64,000 bases of DNA from JAGVMG01 sp964461105 (GCA_964461105.1 CAYWSY010000001.1:21657-85656), one strand, 5' to 3'. Shown: positions 17,653 to 26,810, numbered from the stretch's first letter. The notes: generated by a model from the letters alone, not told the origin. Made by a program: numbers and translations.

Positions 17653-18791
17653 TGCTTTAAAACTTCCGTAGTAATCCGGTTCAGGACTTTGCCAAAATCA
17701 AGATGGCTCACCGATTCCCGAATGGCCTCTGCGCTTTGAGTTGTTTTCTTGTGTTGCAAAGCGATGTGCAGGCTTGCTGCGATCGATTCAGGATCATGAA
17801 GATCGGTAATCATAGTTCCTGATTGCGATGTGAGCACTTCGTGTCCTCCATTTGTCTTGGAGGAAATGACAAATAATCCCATGGCAAGAGCCTCGACCGT
17901 GACATTGGCAAAAGGGTCGTAATGTGATGGGATGACAAGTGCGTCTGCAAGTTGGTAGAAGGGGAGGGTGTGGGGATGGGAGCCGAAGAAACGCACCTGT
18001 GAGGCAAGATTGAGTCGCGCTGCGAGCTGCTCATAATAGGCAATGTTCTTATCTTTGCCAACGACATTGAGGTGGATCTCTTTATTTTTAACATGTGCAA
18101 GTCCGTGTAGCAGTTCTGTGAGCCCTTTGCGCTGATAGTTATGTCCGATGAATAGAAGTTGATAGGCGTTGGGATCAAGTTTCCACTCAGAGACCAGCTG
18201 CTCGCGTTTCTCTTCCCATTGATTAAAATCAGGTTGTAAGTGATTCCATTCTACTCCGTTGTGCACAACGCGCACTTTTTCGGGGTCAACCGCGTAGTGA
18301 CTTACAATTTCATCGCGCACCATATGAGAGTTAGTAAAAAGAACTTGTAGATCGGGGTGTTCGAAGGATTCCTTCTCAATTTGAAGAAGGAGACGGTGGA
18401 GGGGATTGACCTGAAAGCTCAGCCCTTTCATCCAACTTTCTGTGGCTTTTCGGTGTTTGAGGTATCCGGCATGAGAGCCGTTGCCCGCGCGGATATGAGT
18501 TTGAAACCGGTTGCGATCAAGACCGAAGACGATCGGTGTGGGGTGGTCCTTTAGATACGCTGTACAGGCACGGTCAAATGCATGCACGTTCCAAACACTC
18601 ATCAGATAGTGAATCGGAAAACTCACAATATTAATGCCGGGAGGAGAGGGGATAACGGGGCCAGTGGTTAACAGAGTGACCTGAGCTCCAAGTTGATGGA
18701 ATGCAAGTGCAATCTGCCAGGTATATTTTTCCAACCCCCCTTTGCGGGCAATCTCACTTTTAAGAAGGGTAACAGAAGGCAGAGTCGTCAT
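17649..18791 (-). CDS. Family 4-type glycosyltransferase
   Basis: 380 aa, GT-B fold. The N-terminal domain opens with LLKSEIARKGGLEKYTWQIA, typical of GT4 enzymes. The C-terminal donor-binding domain has NAYQLLFIGHNYQRKGLTEL and the EX7E-like block HYDPFANVTVEALAMGL. It transfers a sugar from a nucleotide sugar, probably to lipopolysaccharide or another surface glycan given lpxL nearby. The ATG overlaps the ybbR stop by 4 bases, and its stop overlaps the LRR start. Acceptor and sugar cannot be read from sequence. Confidence 0.85.
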   Translation of the reverse strand: MTTLPSVTLLKSEIARKGGLEKYTWQIALAFHQLGAQVTLLTTGPVIPSPPGINIVSFPIHYLMSVWNVHAFDRACTAYLKDHPTPIVFGLDRNRFQTHIRAGNGSHAGYLKHRKATESWMKGLSFQVNPLHRLLLQIEKESFEHPDLQVLFTNSHMVRDEIVSHYAVDPEKVRVVHNGVEWNHLQPDFNQWEEKREQLVSEWKLDPNAYQLLFIGHNYQRKGLTELLHGLAHVKNKEIHLNVVGKDKNIAYYEQLAARLNLASQVRFFGSHPHTLPFYQLADALVIPSHYDPFANVTVEALAMGLFVISSKTNGGHEVLTSQSGTMITDLHDPESIAASLHIALQHKKTTQSAEAIRESVSHLDFGKVLNRITTEVLKQ

Positions 18792-20077
18792 TGGCTAGCA
18801 GGAGCTGGTGGCAACGCTTCAGGACTAGTTTCATGCACTTCTATTCGCCCCTCTTTCATAAGGATGGTCAGATCAAACTTCGTATCGTCCGCATTAAAGA
18901 GCTGGAAACGGTTCATATAACTGCGGAAACGGTTGCGCAGATACTCTTGGCGCATAGCAGGTTGAAGCAGGCGGATGTCCTCATCGGAAACATCAGACAT
19001 TAAACGGGAAACATATTGATCTTCGAGCTGGCGAGGATTGATGAACTCGACGCTCCATTCAAGTAGGCTTCTTTCCGTTTGAGGTGCTGCAATGATGACA
19101 ATTTGCAGCATGTTTTCAACAGTTTCAAGAAAGAGGCGGTCCACTCCATTTGCATAAAGTGGGGAGGTAATGACATTGAGTCCATGAACGTTTTTGAGAA
19201 CAGCTCCAGGAGACAAAGAAATTGTTTGAGGGTTGAGAGTGTCTAAGTATTTATCTTGGAAAAAGAGGGTAACTGGAATCGATTTTTCAATGGAGAGCAA
19301 GTTGCATCGTACAAAGTCGATTCTTAGAGCCTTGGCTTGCGGATCATCAATTTCTATCGGACTATCTGAGAGCAAAGGGATGTTAATTTGCTTCCATTGA
19401 TCTGGAACAAAGTAGCTAACAACTTCTGTTTTACCTGAATTGATGTTGCTTGCAGCAGCATCCAGTTGAGCCTTGTTGATGTCATTTAAATTAAACGTAA
19501 TGCGCTGTTCTTTAAGTTTTAGACGTTTGATCAGTTCTTCAGGACCGCTGACGGTAAGAGTGAGGCGGTAGGGCCAAACATCGAGGAATTGATACCCTCG
19601 GGGCGCTTCTCCAATAGGTTGTGTGATAATGATGGGGATCTGTTCTGTGACAAGTTTAGCCATGCGTACAAGGAGATTTGGATGGTAGACCCGATTAATC
19701 CCTTTGGAAATATCAATTTCAGGATTGAGGGAAACGAGATTTTTTTTAGAGATGACAGCAACCCATTCGTCCGGCTTATCGGAAGCATCTAATACCACCT
19801 CGAGATCGTAGGGGGTGAGTTCGTCGAGAATGGTCTTGTTGCCAACGAGAGTTAATGTCGCTTTTTTCGCAAGCCTTCCATTTGGTTGCATCCCTTCAAT
19901 GGTTTTCCCAGCTGGAATATTTAAAATGCGGATCGGAATGTTAGTCAAATTGCGCGTTGTCGTTAAGGTTTGGTTAACGACAAGCCATGTGATAATCGCT
20001 AGGACGACGGCAACTAGTTTGCGAGGCCAGTTTTCGATAAAAAATTTGAGGATCAACGTCTTCATTTGCGGAGCCAT
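18788..20077 (-). CDS. ybbR: YbbR-domain protein (CdaR-like)
   Basis: 429 aa with one N-terminal membrane anchor (RKLVAVVLAIITWLVVNQTL). The rest is predicted outside the cytosol and built from YbbR-type β repeats; several segments of the form IPIRILNIPAGKT and IPIIITQPIGEAPRGYQF are visible. In Firmicutes CdaR binds and regulates the diadenylate cyclase encoded beside it. The same ybbR–dacA pair is conserved in Chlamydia. Its start overlaps the end of dacA by 16 bases, so the two are coupled. Confidence 0.87.
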   Translation of the reverse strand: MAPQMKTLILKFFIENWPRKLVAVVLAIITWLVVNQTLTTTRNLTNIPIRILNIPAGKTIEGMQPNGRLAKKATLTLVGNKTILDELTPYDLEVVLDASDKPDEWVAVISKKNLVSLNPEIDISKGINRVYHPNLLVRMAKLVTEQIPIIITQPIGEAPRGYQFLDVWPYRLTLTVSGPEELIKRLKLKEQRITFNLNDINKAQLDAAASNINSGKTEVVSYFVPDQWKQINIPLLSDSPIEIDDPQAKALRIDFVRCNLLSIEKSIPVTLFFQDKYLDTLNPQTISLSPGAVLKNVHGLNVITSPLYANGVDRLFLETVENMLQIVIIAAPQTERSLLEWSVEFINPRQLEDQYVSRLMSDVSDEDIRLLQPAMRQEYLRNRFRSYMNRFQLFNADDTKFDLTILMKEGRIEVHETSPEALPPAPASQ

Positions 20078-20862
20078 TCCCGAAGGTTAAATTGACTTTT
20101 GAAGTCGGTTGTCTGTGGTGGGGTAAAGATACTTCGAATGATCCCTTTAAAGCGATCCGTTTTAACGCCAGGGGTCATGACTCCATCTCGAGCGATCGAC
20201 ACTTTTCCAGATTCTTCTGAAATCACGATGATGAGCGCATCGGTGAGTTGACTTGCGCCCAAAGCAGCTCGATGCCTAGTTCCCATAGAACGGGTAAGTT
20301 GAGAGCTGTCTTCTGCAAGTGGAAGGATGACCGCTGCAGCGACAAGGGTTAAGTCGCGGATGATGATCGCTCCATCATGAAGAGGGGTTGTCGTTGCAAA
20401 GACCGATTCGAGCAACTCAGAGGAAAAGTTGGCGTTTAAGATAACAGCTTTGTTGGCATACTCATCAAGAATGTCCTCATTTTGCATGACAATAAGCGCG
20501 CCAATCCGTTTTTCAGCTAGTCGGTATACAGAGTTTGTCAGTTGATCTAAAAATTTGTCAAATTCAGTGATAGCTTTGTAGCGTTTTCCTTTCAAACTGA
20601 GTTTGGACAGGGCAACGCGCAGCTCGGGCTGAAAAATAATCAAGATCGCAATCACCGCGACATTACCAATTAACAGCATGATTTTTTGGAGAATTGGAAG
20701 ATCTAACCAAGAGGAGATCGCAAAAATTAAGAGAAACGCAAGGAGCCCCAATACCAGATCCATCGATCGAGTATTCCAAAAAAACGAGAGGAGATAGTTA
20801 AGCAGAACCGTAATGATCACGATTTCGAAGAGAGGAGTGATACTGTGAAAGAGAGCTGTCAT
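20062..20862 (-). CDS. dacA: Diadenylate cyclase (CdaA/DacA type)
   Basis: 266 aa. Three N-terminal membrane helices (about 10-30, 35-52, 58-77) precede a DisA-N domain. The catalytic motifs are intact: DGA at 163-165 (LHDGAIIIRD) and RHR at 196-198 (MGTRHRAALG). It makes cyclic di-AMP from two ATP at the inner membrane. c-di-AMP made by chlamydial DacA is known to trigger host STING. It is first in the run dacA–ybbR–glycosyltransferase–LRR. A family B MITE lies just upstream, between it and divergent cydA. Confidence 0.95.
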   Translation of the reverse strand: MTALFHSITPLFEIVIITVLLNYLLSFFWNTRSMDLVLGLLAFLLIFAISSWLDLPILQKIMLLIGNVAVIAILIIFQPELRVALSKLSLKGKRYKAITEFDKFLDQLTNSVYRLAEKRIGALIVMQNEDILDEYANKAVILNANFSSELLESVFATTTPLHDGAIIIRDLTLVAAAVILPLAEDSSQLTRSMGTRHRAALGASQLTDALIIVISEESGKVSIARDGVMTPGVKTDRFKGIIRSIFTPPQTTDFKSQFNLREWLRK

Positions 20863-20931
20863 ACGATTCTCAGGTCAAAACCGTGAGTATAAACAATTCG
20901 ATTCCTCGAGACAATGAGAAAATTTGCCTTT

Positions 20932-21110
20932 TATACCCCTTCCGGTTCAAAGGCACTCAGAATACCTGCAAAGTTGAATAAAGAAAAAATAACAGGATAA
21001 TAGGATGGCAGGATAAGGAAAATTACCCATGCTTTTTCTATCCTACCATCCTATTATCCTGTTATTTTTTTTGATTCTAATTTAGGGCGCCTTTGAACCG
21101 GAAGGGATAT
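20932..21110. mobile_element. Palindromic MITE, family B, copy 2 (complete)
   Basis: Terminal inverted repeats read taccccttccggttcaaagg on the left and, on the other strand, tatcccttccggttcaaagg on the right. Inside is a long interrupted palindrome with arms containing aataacaggataataggatg and tatcctaccatcctattatc. About 179 bp, no coding capacity. It occupies the gap between divergent dacA and cydA and therefore may carry or interrupt their promoters. Copy 1 (14402) is in the opposite orientation. Confidence 0.72.
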
Positions 21111-21181
21111 ATTGCTCTTTGACAAATTTTAAAAATCTTGTAGAGTTTGGTGGATTATTCCATAACACGGTGGAGTTGCCG

Positions 21182-22576
21182 ATGGACGCTGTTATCCTTT
21201 CCAGAATCCAGTTTGCGCTGACAAGCTCGTTTCACTATATTTATCCCCCTTTAAGCATTGGACTTGGATTGATGCTCGTCATCTTTGAAGGGATTTACAT
21301 GAAGACCAAAAAACCCCTTTATAAGGAGATCTCCAAATTTTGGACAAAGGTGTTTTCTTTGACGTTTGTCTTAGGCGTCGCAACAGGGCTTGTACAATTG
21401 TTTGGATTTGGAACGAATTGGGCGCGCTATTCCCGATTTGTGGGAGATGTATTTGGCAGCGCTCTTGGAGCTGAGGGAGTGTTCGCTTTTTTCCTAGAAG
21501 CTGGGTTTTTAGGGATTATGCTTTTTGGTTGGGATAAGGTGAGCGCAAAAATGCACTACTTGTCAACTATCCTTGTCGCATTGGGAGCTCATTTCAGCTC
21601 AGTTTGGATTGTGGTTGCAAATTCCTGGATGCAGACGCCGACAGGGTTTAAAATTATAGGGGAGGGCTTAGATTCAAAAGCCGTCGTTACAGATTTTTGG
21701 CAGATGGTGCTTAATCCCTCTTCCATCGATCGTTTAACCCATGTCGTGCTTGGTTGCTGGTTGTCCGGCATTTTTCTCGTGATGAGTGTAAGCGCTTATT
21801 ATTTCCTGAAAAAACGGCACACATCTTTTGCACAAGCAACGATGAAGATTAGTTTGATTGCAGCTGCAGTCGTGTTAGTCTTGCAAGGGATTTCTGCTGA
21901 TAGCACAGCTCGTGGGGTCACAGAAAACCAGCCTTCAAAATTAGCAGCAATGGAAGGGTTGTACGAGACTCAAGAAAAAACGCCCATGACATTAATTGGA
22001 TGGGTTGATACGGCAAATAAGACGGTTAAAGGGATTCAAGTTCCAGGATTGCTCAGTTATTTGTGTTATCGCAATTTTGAAACACCGGTCAAAGGACTCA
22101 ATGAGATCCCAGAAACAGATTGGCCAAATGTGCAAGCAGTGTTTCAGACCTATCACATCATGATCTACATGTGGGTGGCAATGTTAGTTGTGACAATTGC
22201 AGGAATCTACATGTGGAAAAAAAAGAAGCTTGCTCGCGCAAAAGCAGTTCTTTGGTCAATGATCTTATCAGTTGGTTTTCCCTTAGTTGCAAATCAGGTT
22301 GGTTGGGCAACTGCTGAAATGGGAAGGCAACCTTGGCTTGTTTGGGGATTGCTTCGCACGGAGCAGGGAGTTTCCAGCACGATTGTTGCCTCTCAAGTGA
22401 TGGCCTCTATTATCATGTTCATTATCATTTATACCCTGTTATTAATCCTTTTCCTTTATCTGCTCAATCACAAGATTCAGCATGGGCCAGACAAGGTTGG
22501 CATGCCAAGAGTTGAAGAAGACCCTCTTTTCCAAAAACTTGCCACAGTTGTTACAGGAGATCAAAACCATGAGTGA
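21182..22576 (+). CDS. cydA: Cytochrome bd ubiquinol oxidase subunit I
   Basis: 464 aa from the ATG at 21182, chosen because GGTGGAG lies 6 bases upstream and the family starts MDAVILSRIQFALTSSFHYI. The upstream TTG at 21119 would add 21 residues without family support. Heme ligand H18, the GVFAFFLEAGFLGIMLFGW helix and the quinol-side GRQPW block are present. With CydB it reduces oxygen to water at the inner membrane with high affinity. The end overlaps cydB by 8 bases. The Q-loop is of the short type. Confidence 0.95.
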   Translation: MDAVILSRIQFALTSSFHYIYPPLSIGLGLMLVIFEGIYMKTKKPLYKEISKFWTKVFSLTFVLGVATGLVQLFGFGTNWARYSRFVGDVFGSALGAEGVFAFFLEAGFLGIMLFGWDKVSAKMHYLSTILVALGAHFSSVWIVVANSWMQTPTGFKIIGEGLDSKAVVTDFWQMVLNPSSIDRLTHVVLGCWLSGIFLVMSVSAYYFLKKRHTSFAQATMKISLIAAAVVLVLQGISADSTARGVTENQPSKLAAMEGLYETQEKTPMTLIGWVDTANKTVKGIQVPGLLSYLCYRNFETPVKGLNEIPETDWPNVQAVFQTYHIMIYMWVAMLVVTIAGIYMWKKKKLARAKAVLWSMILSVGFPLVANQVGWATAEMGRQPWLVWGLLRTEQGVSSTIVASQVMASIIMFIIIYTLLLILFLYLLNHKIQHGPDKVGMPRVEEDPLFQKLATVVTGDQNHE

Positions 22577-23597
22577 GTCACTCTATCCATTAGCTTGGTA
22601 TTTTATTCTTGGGATCGCAGTTACCCTCTATGTGATCCTCGACGGATTTGACCTTGGTGTTGGCATTTTGCATCCCTTTGCGCGAAAAGACCACGACCGC
22701 AGAATTTTTCTCAATGCGATCGGCCCTGTCTGGGATGGAAATGAAGTCTGGTTAGTGATTGTTGGGGGAGCAATGTTTGCAGGGTTTCCCGATGTCTATG
22801 CGGCTCTATTTTCTGGATTTTATAATCTTTGCATGATCCTGCTTTGCGGCTTGATTTTTCGTGCAGTTGCTATTGAATTTCGAAGCAAACAGGCCTCAAA
22901 GACGTGGAGAAGCATTTGGGACTGGGTCTTTGCAGTTTCAAGCTTAGTGATTGCATTTGGATTAGGCCTCAGTTTAGGCAATTTGATTGAGGGAGTTCCG
23001 CTTAATGAGCATAGAGAATTTGTTGGCAGTTTTGCTCTTTGTTTTCGCCCCTATCCGATTCTGATTGGATTTCTTTCCTGTGCACTGCTTGCGATGCATG
23101 GATCTATCTATCTTTGTATGAAAACAGAGGGAGCCTTGCACGAGAAGCTACGCCGGTGGGTAAACCGCTCAGTGCTCGTCTTCATGGGCGTGTATCTACT
23201 TGCAACAGCGGCGACATGGATCTATAAGCCCTATATGATTTCGAAAATGATGCTCGAGCCCTATCTGCTCATCTTTGGGGCATTAGCACTGTTAGCTATT
23301 TTAAATGTTCCGAGAGAGTTTTCTAAGAAGAGAGATTTTCGCGCATTTTTCTATTCTTGCTTAGGGATTGTCTTTTTGATGATTCTCTATGGAATTGGAA
23401 CCTTTCCTGTCCTTGTTCGCTCTACAATCGATCCCGTTCAGTATAGTTTGACCTTTTATAATGCGGCATCCAGTACGCTTACCTTAAAGGTTCTTCTGAT
23501 CATCGTCGCCATTGGCATTCCGCTCGTTTTGGCATACGGCTATTACATCTACCGTGTGTTTAAAGGGAAAGTGAAGATTGGGCCCTCGAGTTATTAG
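22569..23597 (+). CDS. cydB: Cytochrome bd ubiquinol oxidase subunit II
   Basis: 342 aa from the ATG at 22569, inside the last codons of cydA. It starts MSESLYPLAWYFILGIAVTL and has the family block ILDGFDLGVGILHPF and NAIGPVWDGNEVWLV. About eight or nine membrane helices. The chosen start matches CydB relatives; an upstream GTG-type extension would run through the end of cydA. Operon with cydA. The next 139 bases hold nothing I can support. Confidence 0.95.
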   Translation: MSESLYPLAWYFILGIAVTLYVILDGFDLGVGILHPFARKDHDRRIFLNAIGPVWDGNEVWLVIVGGAMFAGFPDVYAALFSGFYNLCMILLCGLIFRAVAIEFRSKQASKTWRSIWDWVFAVSSLVIAFGLGLSLGNLIEGVPLNEHREFVGSFALCFRPYPILIGFLSCALLAMHGSIYLCMKTEGALHEKLRRWVNRSVLVFMGVYLLATAATWIYKPYMISKMMLEPYLLIFGALALLAILNVPREFSKKRDFRAFFYSCLGIVFLMILYGIGTFPVLVRSTIDPVQYSLTFYNAASSTLTLKVLLIIVAIGIPLVLAYGYYIYRVFKGKVKIGPSSY

Positions 23598-23736
23598 ACC
23601 TCTTGCGTAACCAAGAAAGAAATTCCCAAAAATCCTATAAAATAGATAAGGTGATTTGATCCGAAGATCTCTTCGTTGTTTGTATGTTGTATTCAAGCAC
23701 GAATGGGGTTGGGATAGTAACTTAAACTGGTGATTT

Positions 23737-24144
23737 ATGAAAAAGCTGTTGTTTGCTTTATGTTTGTTTTTCGCTCTTAATGCCTATTGTGAAGTGAATG
23801 TGAGTAATTATCTTTATGATCACGATGGGAATCCAAGTTTTGTAAAGGTTTATCTAAATGAGTGGGATGAGAGTAATATTGGCAAAAATGAAGGGTTTTT
23901 GGCAGTCAATAAAGTCGTGAGGGCGCGATTTCATTTACTATTACAGAAAGATGGAAAAGGGAGTTATATGGCAATTCCTCTTCAAAAAAAGGGAAAAGAC
24001 AAAGATAAGGATAAGGACGAAGACGATTATTGGATTTGCCCTCATTGTGGTCGAAAAAATAAAGAAACCGATAATTATTGCAGAACTTGGGGCTGTCCTT
24101 TTGCTGGAGGCATTCTTAAGCACTCAGAGTGTTCTTCTGGTTGA
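23737..24144 (+). CDS. Secreted protein with C-terminal zinc ribbon
   Basis: 135 aa. A classical signal peptide (MKKLLFALCLFFALNAYCEV, cleavage after NAYC or nearby) leads a short β-rich domain. A highly charged linker KGKDKDKDKDEDD follows, then a rubredoxin/zinc-ribbon-like module: CPHCGRKNKETDNYC with a later CP. A four-cysteine metal site in an exported protein is unusual. The RBS is weak. Its 3' end overlaps the convergent gene at 24124 by 21 bases. I recognise no family. Confidence 0.65.
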   Translation: MKKLLFALCLFFALNAYCEVNVSNYLYDHDGNPSFVKVYLNEWDESNIGKNEGFLAVNKVVRARFHLLLQKDGKGSYMAIPLQKKGKDKDKDKDEDDYWICPHCGRKNKETDNYCRTWGCPFAGGILKHSECSSG

Positions 24145-25104
24145 ATTCTGGTCTGCATAGATAATTAGCTCCAATGTTTTTTGGAGAAATCCCTTACTGG
24201 AGTATTGCTGTGTAAGGGATTTGCGAGCTTGTTTATATTTATTTTGGAGCCTCAATGTTTCAGTGTCAGAAAAATCTGCTCTAAACCCTGATCCTTGAGT
24301 AAATAAAAATTTTCTGGAGTTTTGATCATTAAAAAATTCTAGTTTGCTGTTGAGTTTTGTGAGCTTCTCCTTTAATTTTTCTTTGTGTTCCAGGGAGAGT
24401 CTTTTCAAAGGGATTATTGTCTTAGTAATCGATGTCGTAATTGAACTCATCTCATCGAACAAGCGAGCATTTTTTTCACCATATCCCAAGGCAATTCCTA
24501 AAAGATGATGCTGAGAATAGAATTTCTCTTTATATCGTTTGTTGTTAAGCAACTCGTTTACTAGATCTTCTGCTGTTTTTTCTTTATTCGAAAATTGATT
24601 CAAATTAAATTGATCAATCTGTTGAGCGAAAATTTGTTTCAGTAATTTATTGTTTATGACGACGATTTTTGCCCAACGTAATTCTGCGTTTGTTTCGATA
24701 AAGTCAAAGAAAATATTTTTTCCGCAGAACAGATGTTGATATTTTTTCCATGTTTCAAAACCAAGATGAAAAAGGATGTCATTTTGATTGAAGCTCTCAA
24801 AGAAAAGTTCGAGATTTATCGATGGCAGGGATGAGGCTTGTGTAATTGACGTTTTTGGTAAAAAGTAAGAATGAAAACTCATTGGTTTTTCACCTAAAAG
24901 AACATAGCCAATTTGTTCTTCCTGAATTAAACATCGAAAAAAATAGTCGAGCTCAAAGATTTCCTTCGGAGATAGAGATGAAAGAAAAGCAGGTATTTTT
25001 TCGGGTGTGATTCGCTGTTTTGTTGGGTTTCGCAAAAGAAATAGAATTGGAGCGATTAATATAATGGATAAAAGCAGAACTGAGAAGAGAGCTTTCTTTT
25101 TCAT
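24124..25104 (-). CDS. Membrane-anchored protein of unknown function
   Basis: 326 aa from the ATG at 25104, which overlaps the stop of the upstream exonuclease-like gene (ATGA). Starting there gives a typical signal anchor, MKKKALFSVLLLSIILIAPI, so the longer reading from 25143 is unlikely. The remainder is mainly helical with charged segments, including YKEKFYSQHHLLGIALGYG and a basic C-terminal third. No catalytic motif is recognised. Probably facing the periplasm. Confidence 0.7.
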   Translation of the reverse strand: MKKKALFSVLLLSIILIAPILFLLRNPTKQRITPEKIPAFLSSLSPKEIFELDYFFRCLIQEEQIGYVLLGEKPMSFHSYFLPKTSITQASSLPSINLELFFESFNQNDILFHLGFETWKKYQHLFCGKNIFFDFIETNAELRWAKIVVINNKLLKQIFAQQIDQFNLNQFSNKEKTAEDLVNELLNNKRYKEKFYSQHHLLGIALGYGEKNARLFDEMSSITTSITKTIIPLKRLSLEHKEKLKEKLTKLNSKLEFFNDQNSRKFLFTQGSGFRADFSDTETLRLQNKYKQARKSLTQQYSSKGFLQKTLELIIYADQNSTRRTL

Positions 25105-25694
25105 GATTGCAATTTCGGAAACCCAACAACAGCTGTATAGCAAAGTAATAAATGGTTCGTGCCGTTTAGTGCACGGTGGGGTTGCTCCTCAACAGGCAGC
25201 TTCATTGCTAGCGCAATTTTGTCTTTAGTGTATCCCGATTCCCAGGGCAGTTTTCCCCCTTGTGTTTTTGCAAGGAGCAACGCTCTTGACCAGAACATTG
25301 ATGCTAAATCCAGCCAGTGGTAGGGCCAGAGCAATTCTTCTTGTTGATCAGGGTCGATCAATTGGGAGAAAAAGACCCGGTCAAATGAGGGGTTTTGGCA
25401 AATGAAGACTGCCTTTCCTCGCTTGATCTCATGCTTAGAAAATAACGCGATGATTTGGCTTGCCACGGCCTTTGGAGAAGGAGCGTTTTTAACTTCATCC
25501 CAAGCAAATCCATTAACCTTCAAGCTGTTTGGATCGCTCAATTTCCATTCCTCTTCCGTCAGTTGAATGGGAGAACAAAATTGCTCCTTAAGTTCACCTG
25601 TATCCACATCGATGATTTTGAATGCAATTTCAACAATGCGGTGTCTCTTCGCGTTAAGCCCATTGGTTTCAGAGTCAAGGAAGATGGCGAGCAC
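25101..25694 (-). CDS. DnaQ-like (DEDDh fold) exonuclease, last Asp missing
   Basis: 197 aa. The exonuclease fold begins LAIFLDSETNGLNAKRHRIV with D7 and E9 of the ExoI motif. An ExoII-type aspartate is in FICQNPSFDRVFFSQ. The ExoIII-type motif is PHRALNGTNH: the histidine is there but the position five residues on, normally Asp, is Gly. It would degrade single-stranded nucleic acid 3' to 5' if active. The missing ligand makes activity uncertain. First gene of a two-gene unit with the membrane-anchored protein; divergent from dps. Confidence 0.75.
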   Translation of the reverse strand: MLAIFLDSETNGLNAKRHRIVEIAFKIIDVDTGELKEQFCSPIQLTEEEWKLSDPNSLKVNGFAWDEVKNAPSPKAVASQIIALFSKHEIKRGKAVFICQNPSFDRVFFSQLIDPDQQEELLWPYHWLDLASMFWSRALLLAKTQGGKLPWESGYTKDKIALAMKLPVEEQPHRALNGTNHLLLCYTAVVGFPKLQS

Positions 25695-25809
25695 AGGCTA
25701 CCTATTGTTGCAAAAGTTGACATTACCAACAAATCGAATCACATTTCAATGCTTTTTTCTAGCTATGCAGTCTTTAATTTGTTATAGCTTCTAAAAAATG
25801 GAGCTAACC

Positions 25810-26274
25810 ATGGAATACGATATTGGGATCCCTGAGCAAAAAAGACAGGCGATCTGTAATGGGCTAAGCCGTCTGCTTGCTGATACCTATGCGCTGTATT
25901 TAAAAACTCAGAATTTTCATTGGAACTTGACCGGTGTGGAGTTTTATTCCTTTCATCTGCTGTTTGAAAAGCACTATGAAAACCTTGCCGATGCCATCGA
26001 CGAGATTGCAGAGCGGATTCGTGCCCTTGGTTTTTATGTCGATGCGTCGTTTACCGCTTTCAATCAGCAAACTGGAATCAAAGGGGAAAACAGAGTCCTA
26101 GTCCTCTCCGATATGATCAGCAGTTTAATTGAAGGGCATGAGACGCTGATCCTTCATGCCAGAAAAGTCGCAACTGAAGCAGATAATGATGGGGATTTTG
26201 CAACTGTTGATATGATCGGCAGGCGACTAGGGGATCATGAAAAGATGGTTTGGATGCTCCAATCAGGGCGGTAA
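25810..26274 (+). CDS. dps: Dps family DNA-binding ferritin-like protein
   Basis: 154 aa from the ATG at 25810, chosen because GGAG lies 6 bases upstream, inside the codons that an earlier ATG (25798) would use. The ferroxidase residues are visible in NFHWNLTGVEFYSFHLLFEK and the following HYENLADAIDEIAER. Dps proteins form 12-mers that oxidise and store iron and protect DNA. TTGACA occurs at 25717-25722 but with no good -10 at the right distance. Confidence 0.93.
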   Translation: MEYDIGIPEQKRQAICNGLSRLLADTYALYLKTQNFHWNLTGVEFYSFHLLFEKHYENLADAIDEIAERIRALGFYVDASFTAFNQQTGIKGENRVLVLSDMISSLIEGHETLILHARKVATEADNDGDFATVDMIGRRLGDHEKMVWMLQSGR

Positions 26275-26360
26275 AAACATAAATTTATTTTGTCGCTTTT
26301 TTGTTGCTGGCTGGAAACACGTCGATTTGCTATTGTTGTCTGCTTTGAGGCTATAATAAA

Positions 26361-26810
26361 ATGCCAATTTCTCCACATAAACAGCGCGAGCTGGTCTTTA
26401 TTCTCGTTTATAGTGATGACTTTAACTCTGCAGACGAGGCAGACATGACTAAGCTTCTCATGCATGAGCTTGAAGTAACCAAAAAGGTTATGAAGATTGC
26501 CCATGAAGAGAAACTGTTGATTCAAGAAAAGATTTTAGAAATTGATGAGCACATTAAGCAGCATTCTAAAGCCTATGAATTTGAGAGAATTCCTCGTGTT
26601 GAAAGAAATATTTTGAGACTAGCTGTCTATGAGCTGATGTTCTCTAAAACCGTTCCTCCGAAAGTGGCGATTGCTGAAGCGATTCGCCTCTCTCGTAAAT
26701 TTGCGACAGCTGAATCGGCAACGTTTGTTAATGCAATTTTAGACGCGATCTATCAAATCCAGCTCACTCAAAGAGGTCAACCCCAAGATGCCCCTGCCCT
26801 TTCGGTTTGA
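26361..26810 (+). CDS. nusB: Transcription antitermination factor NusB
   Basis: 149 aa. The NusB blocks RELVFILVYSDDF and IPRVERNILRLAVYELMF are clear, as is PPKVAIAEAIRLSRKFATAE. NusB with NusE binds boxA RNA and supports rRNA transcription antitermination. The 3' end overlaps murB by 23 bases, so the genes nusB–murB–PHP–folC look like one operon. The C-terminal tail after IYQIQL is short and Gln/Pro-rich. Confidence 0.93.
   Translation: MPISPHKQRELVFILVYSDDFNSADEADMTKLLMHELEVTKKVMKIAHEEKLLIQEKILEIDEHIKQHSKAYEFERIPRVERNILRLAVYELMFSKTVPPKVAIAEAIRLSRKFATAESATFVNAILDAIYQIQLTQRGQPQDAPALSV

Noticed and set aside
20940..20965. ccggttcaaaggc as part of a tRNA T arm
   Set aside because: It resembles GGTTCAAATCC, but no acceptor, anticodon or D arm is present at any of its copies; it is a repeat end.
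21119..21181. Longer cydA from TTG 21119
   Set aside because: The added 21 residues have no counterpart in CydA and no SD; ATG 21182 has GGTGGAG at good distance.
25717..25722. TTGACA as a dps promoter
   Set aside because: No acceptable -10 hexamer occurs 16-18 bases downstream (CACATT).
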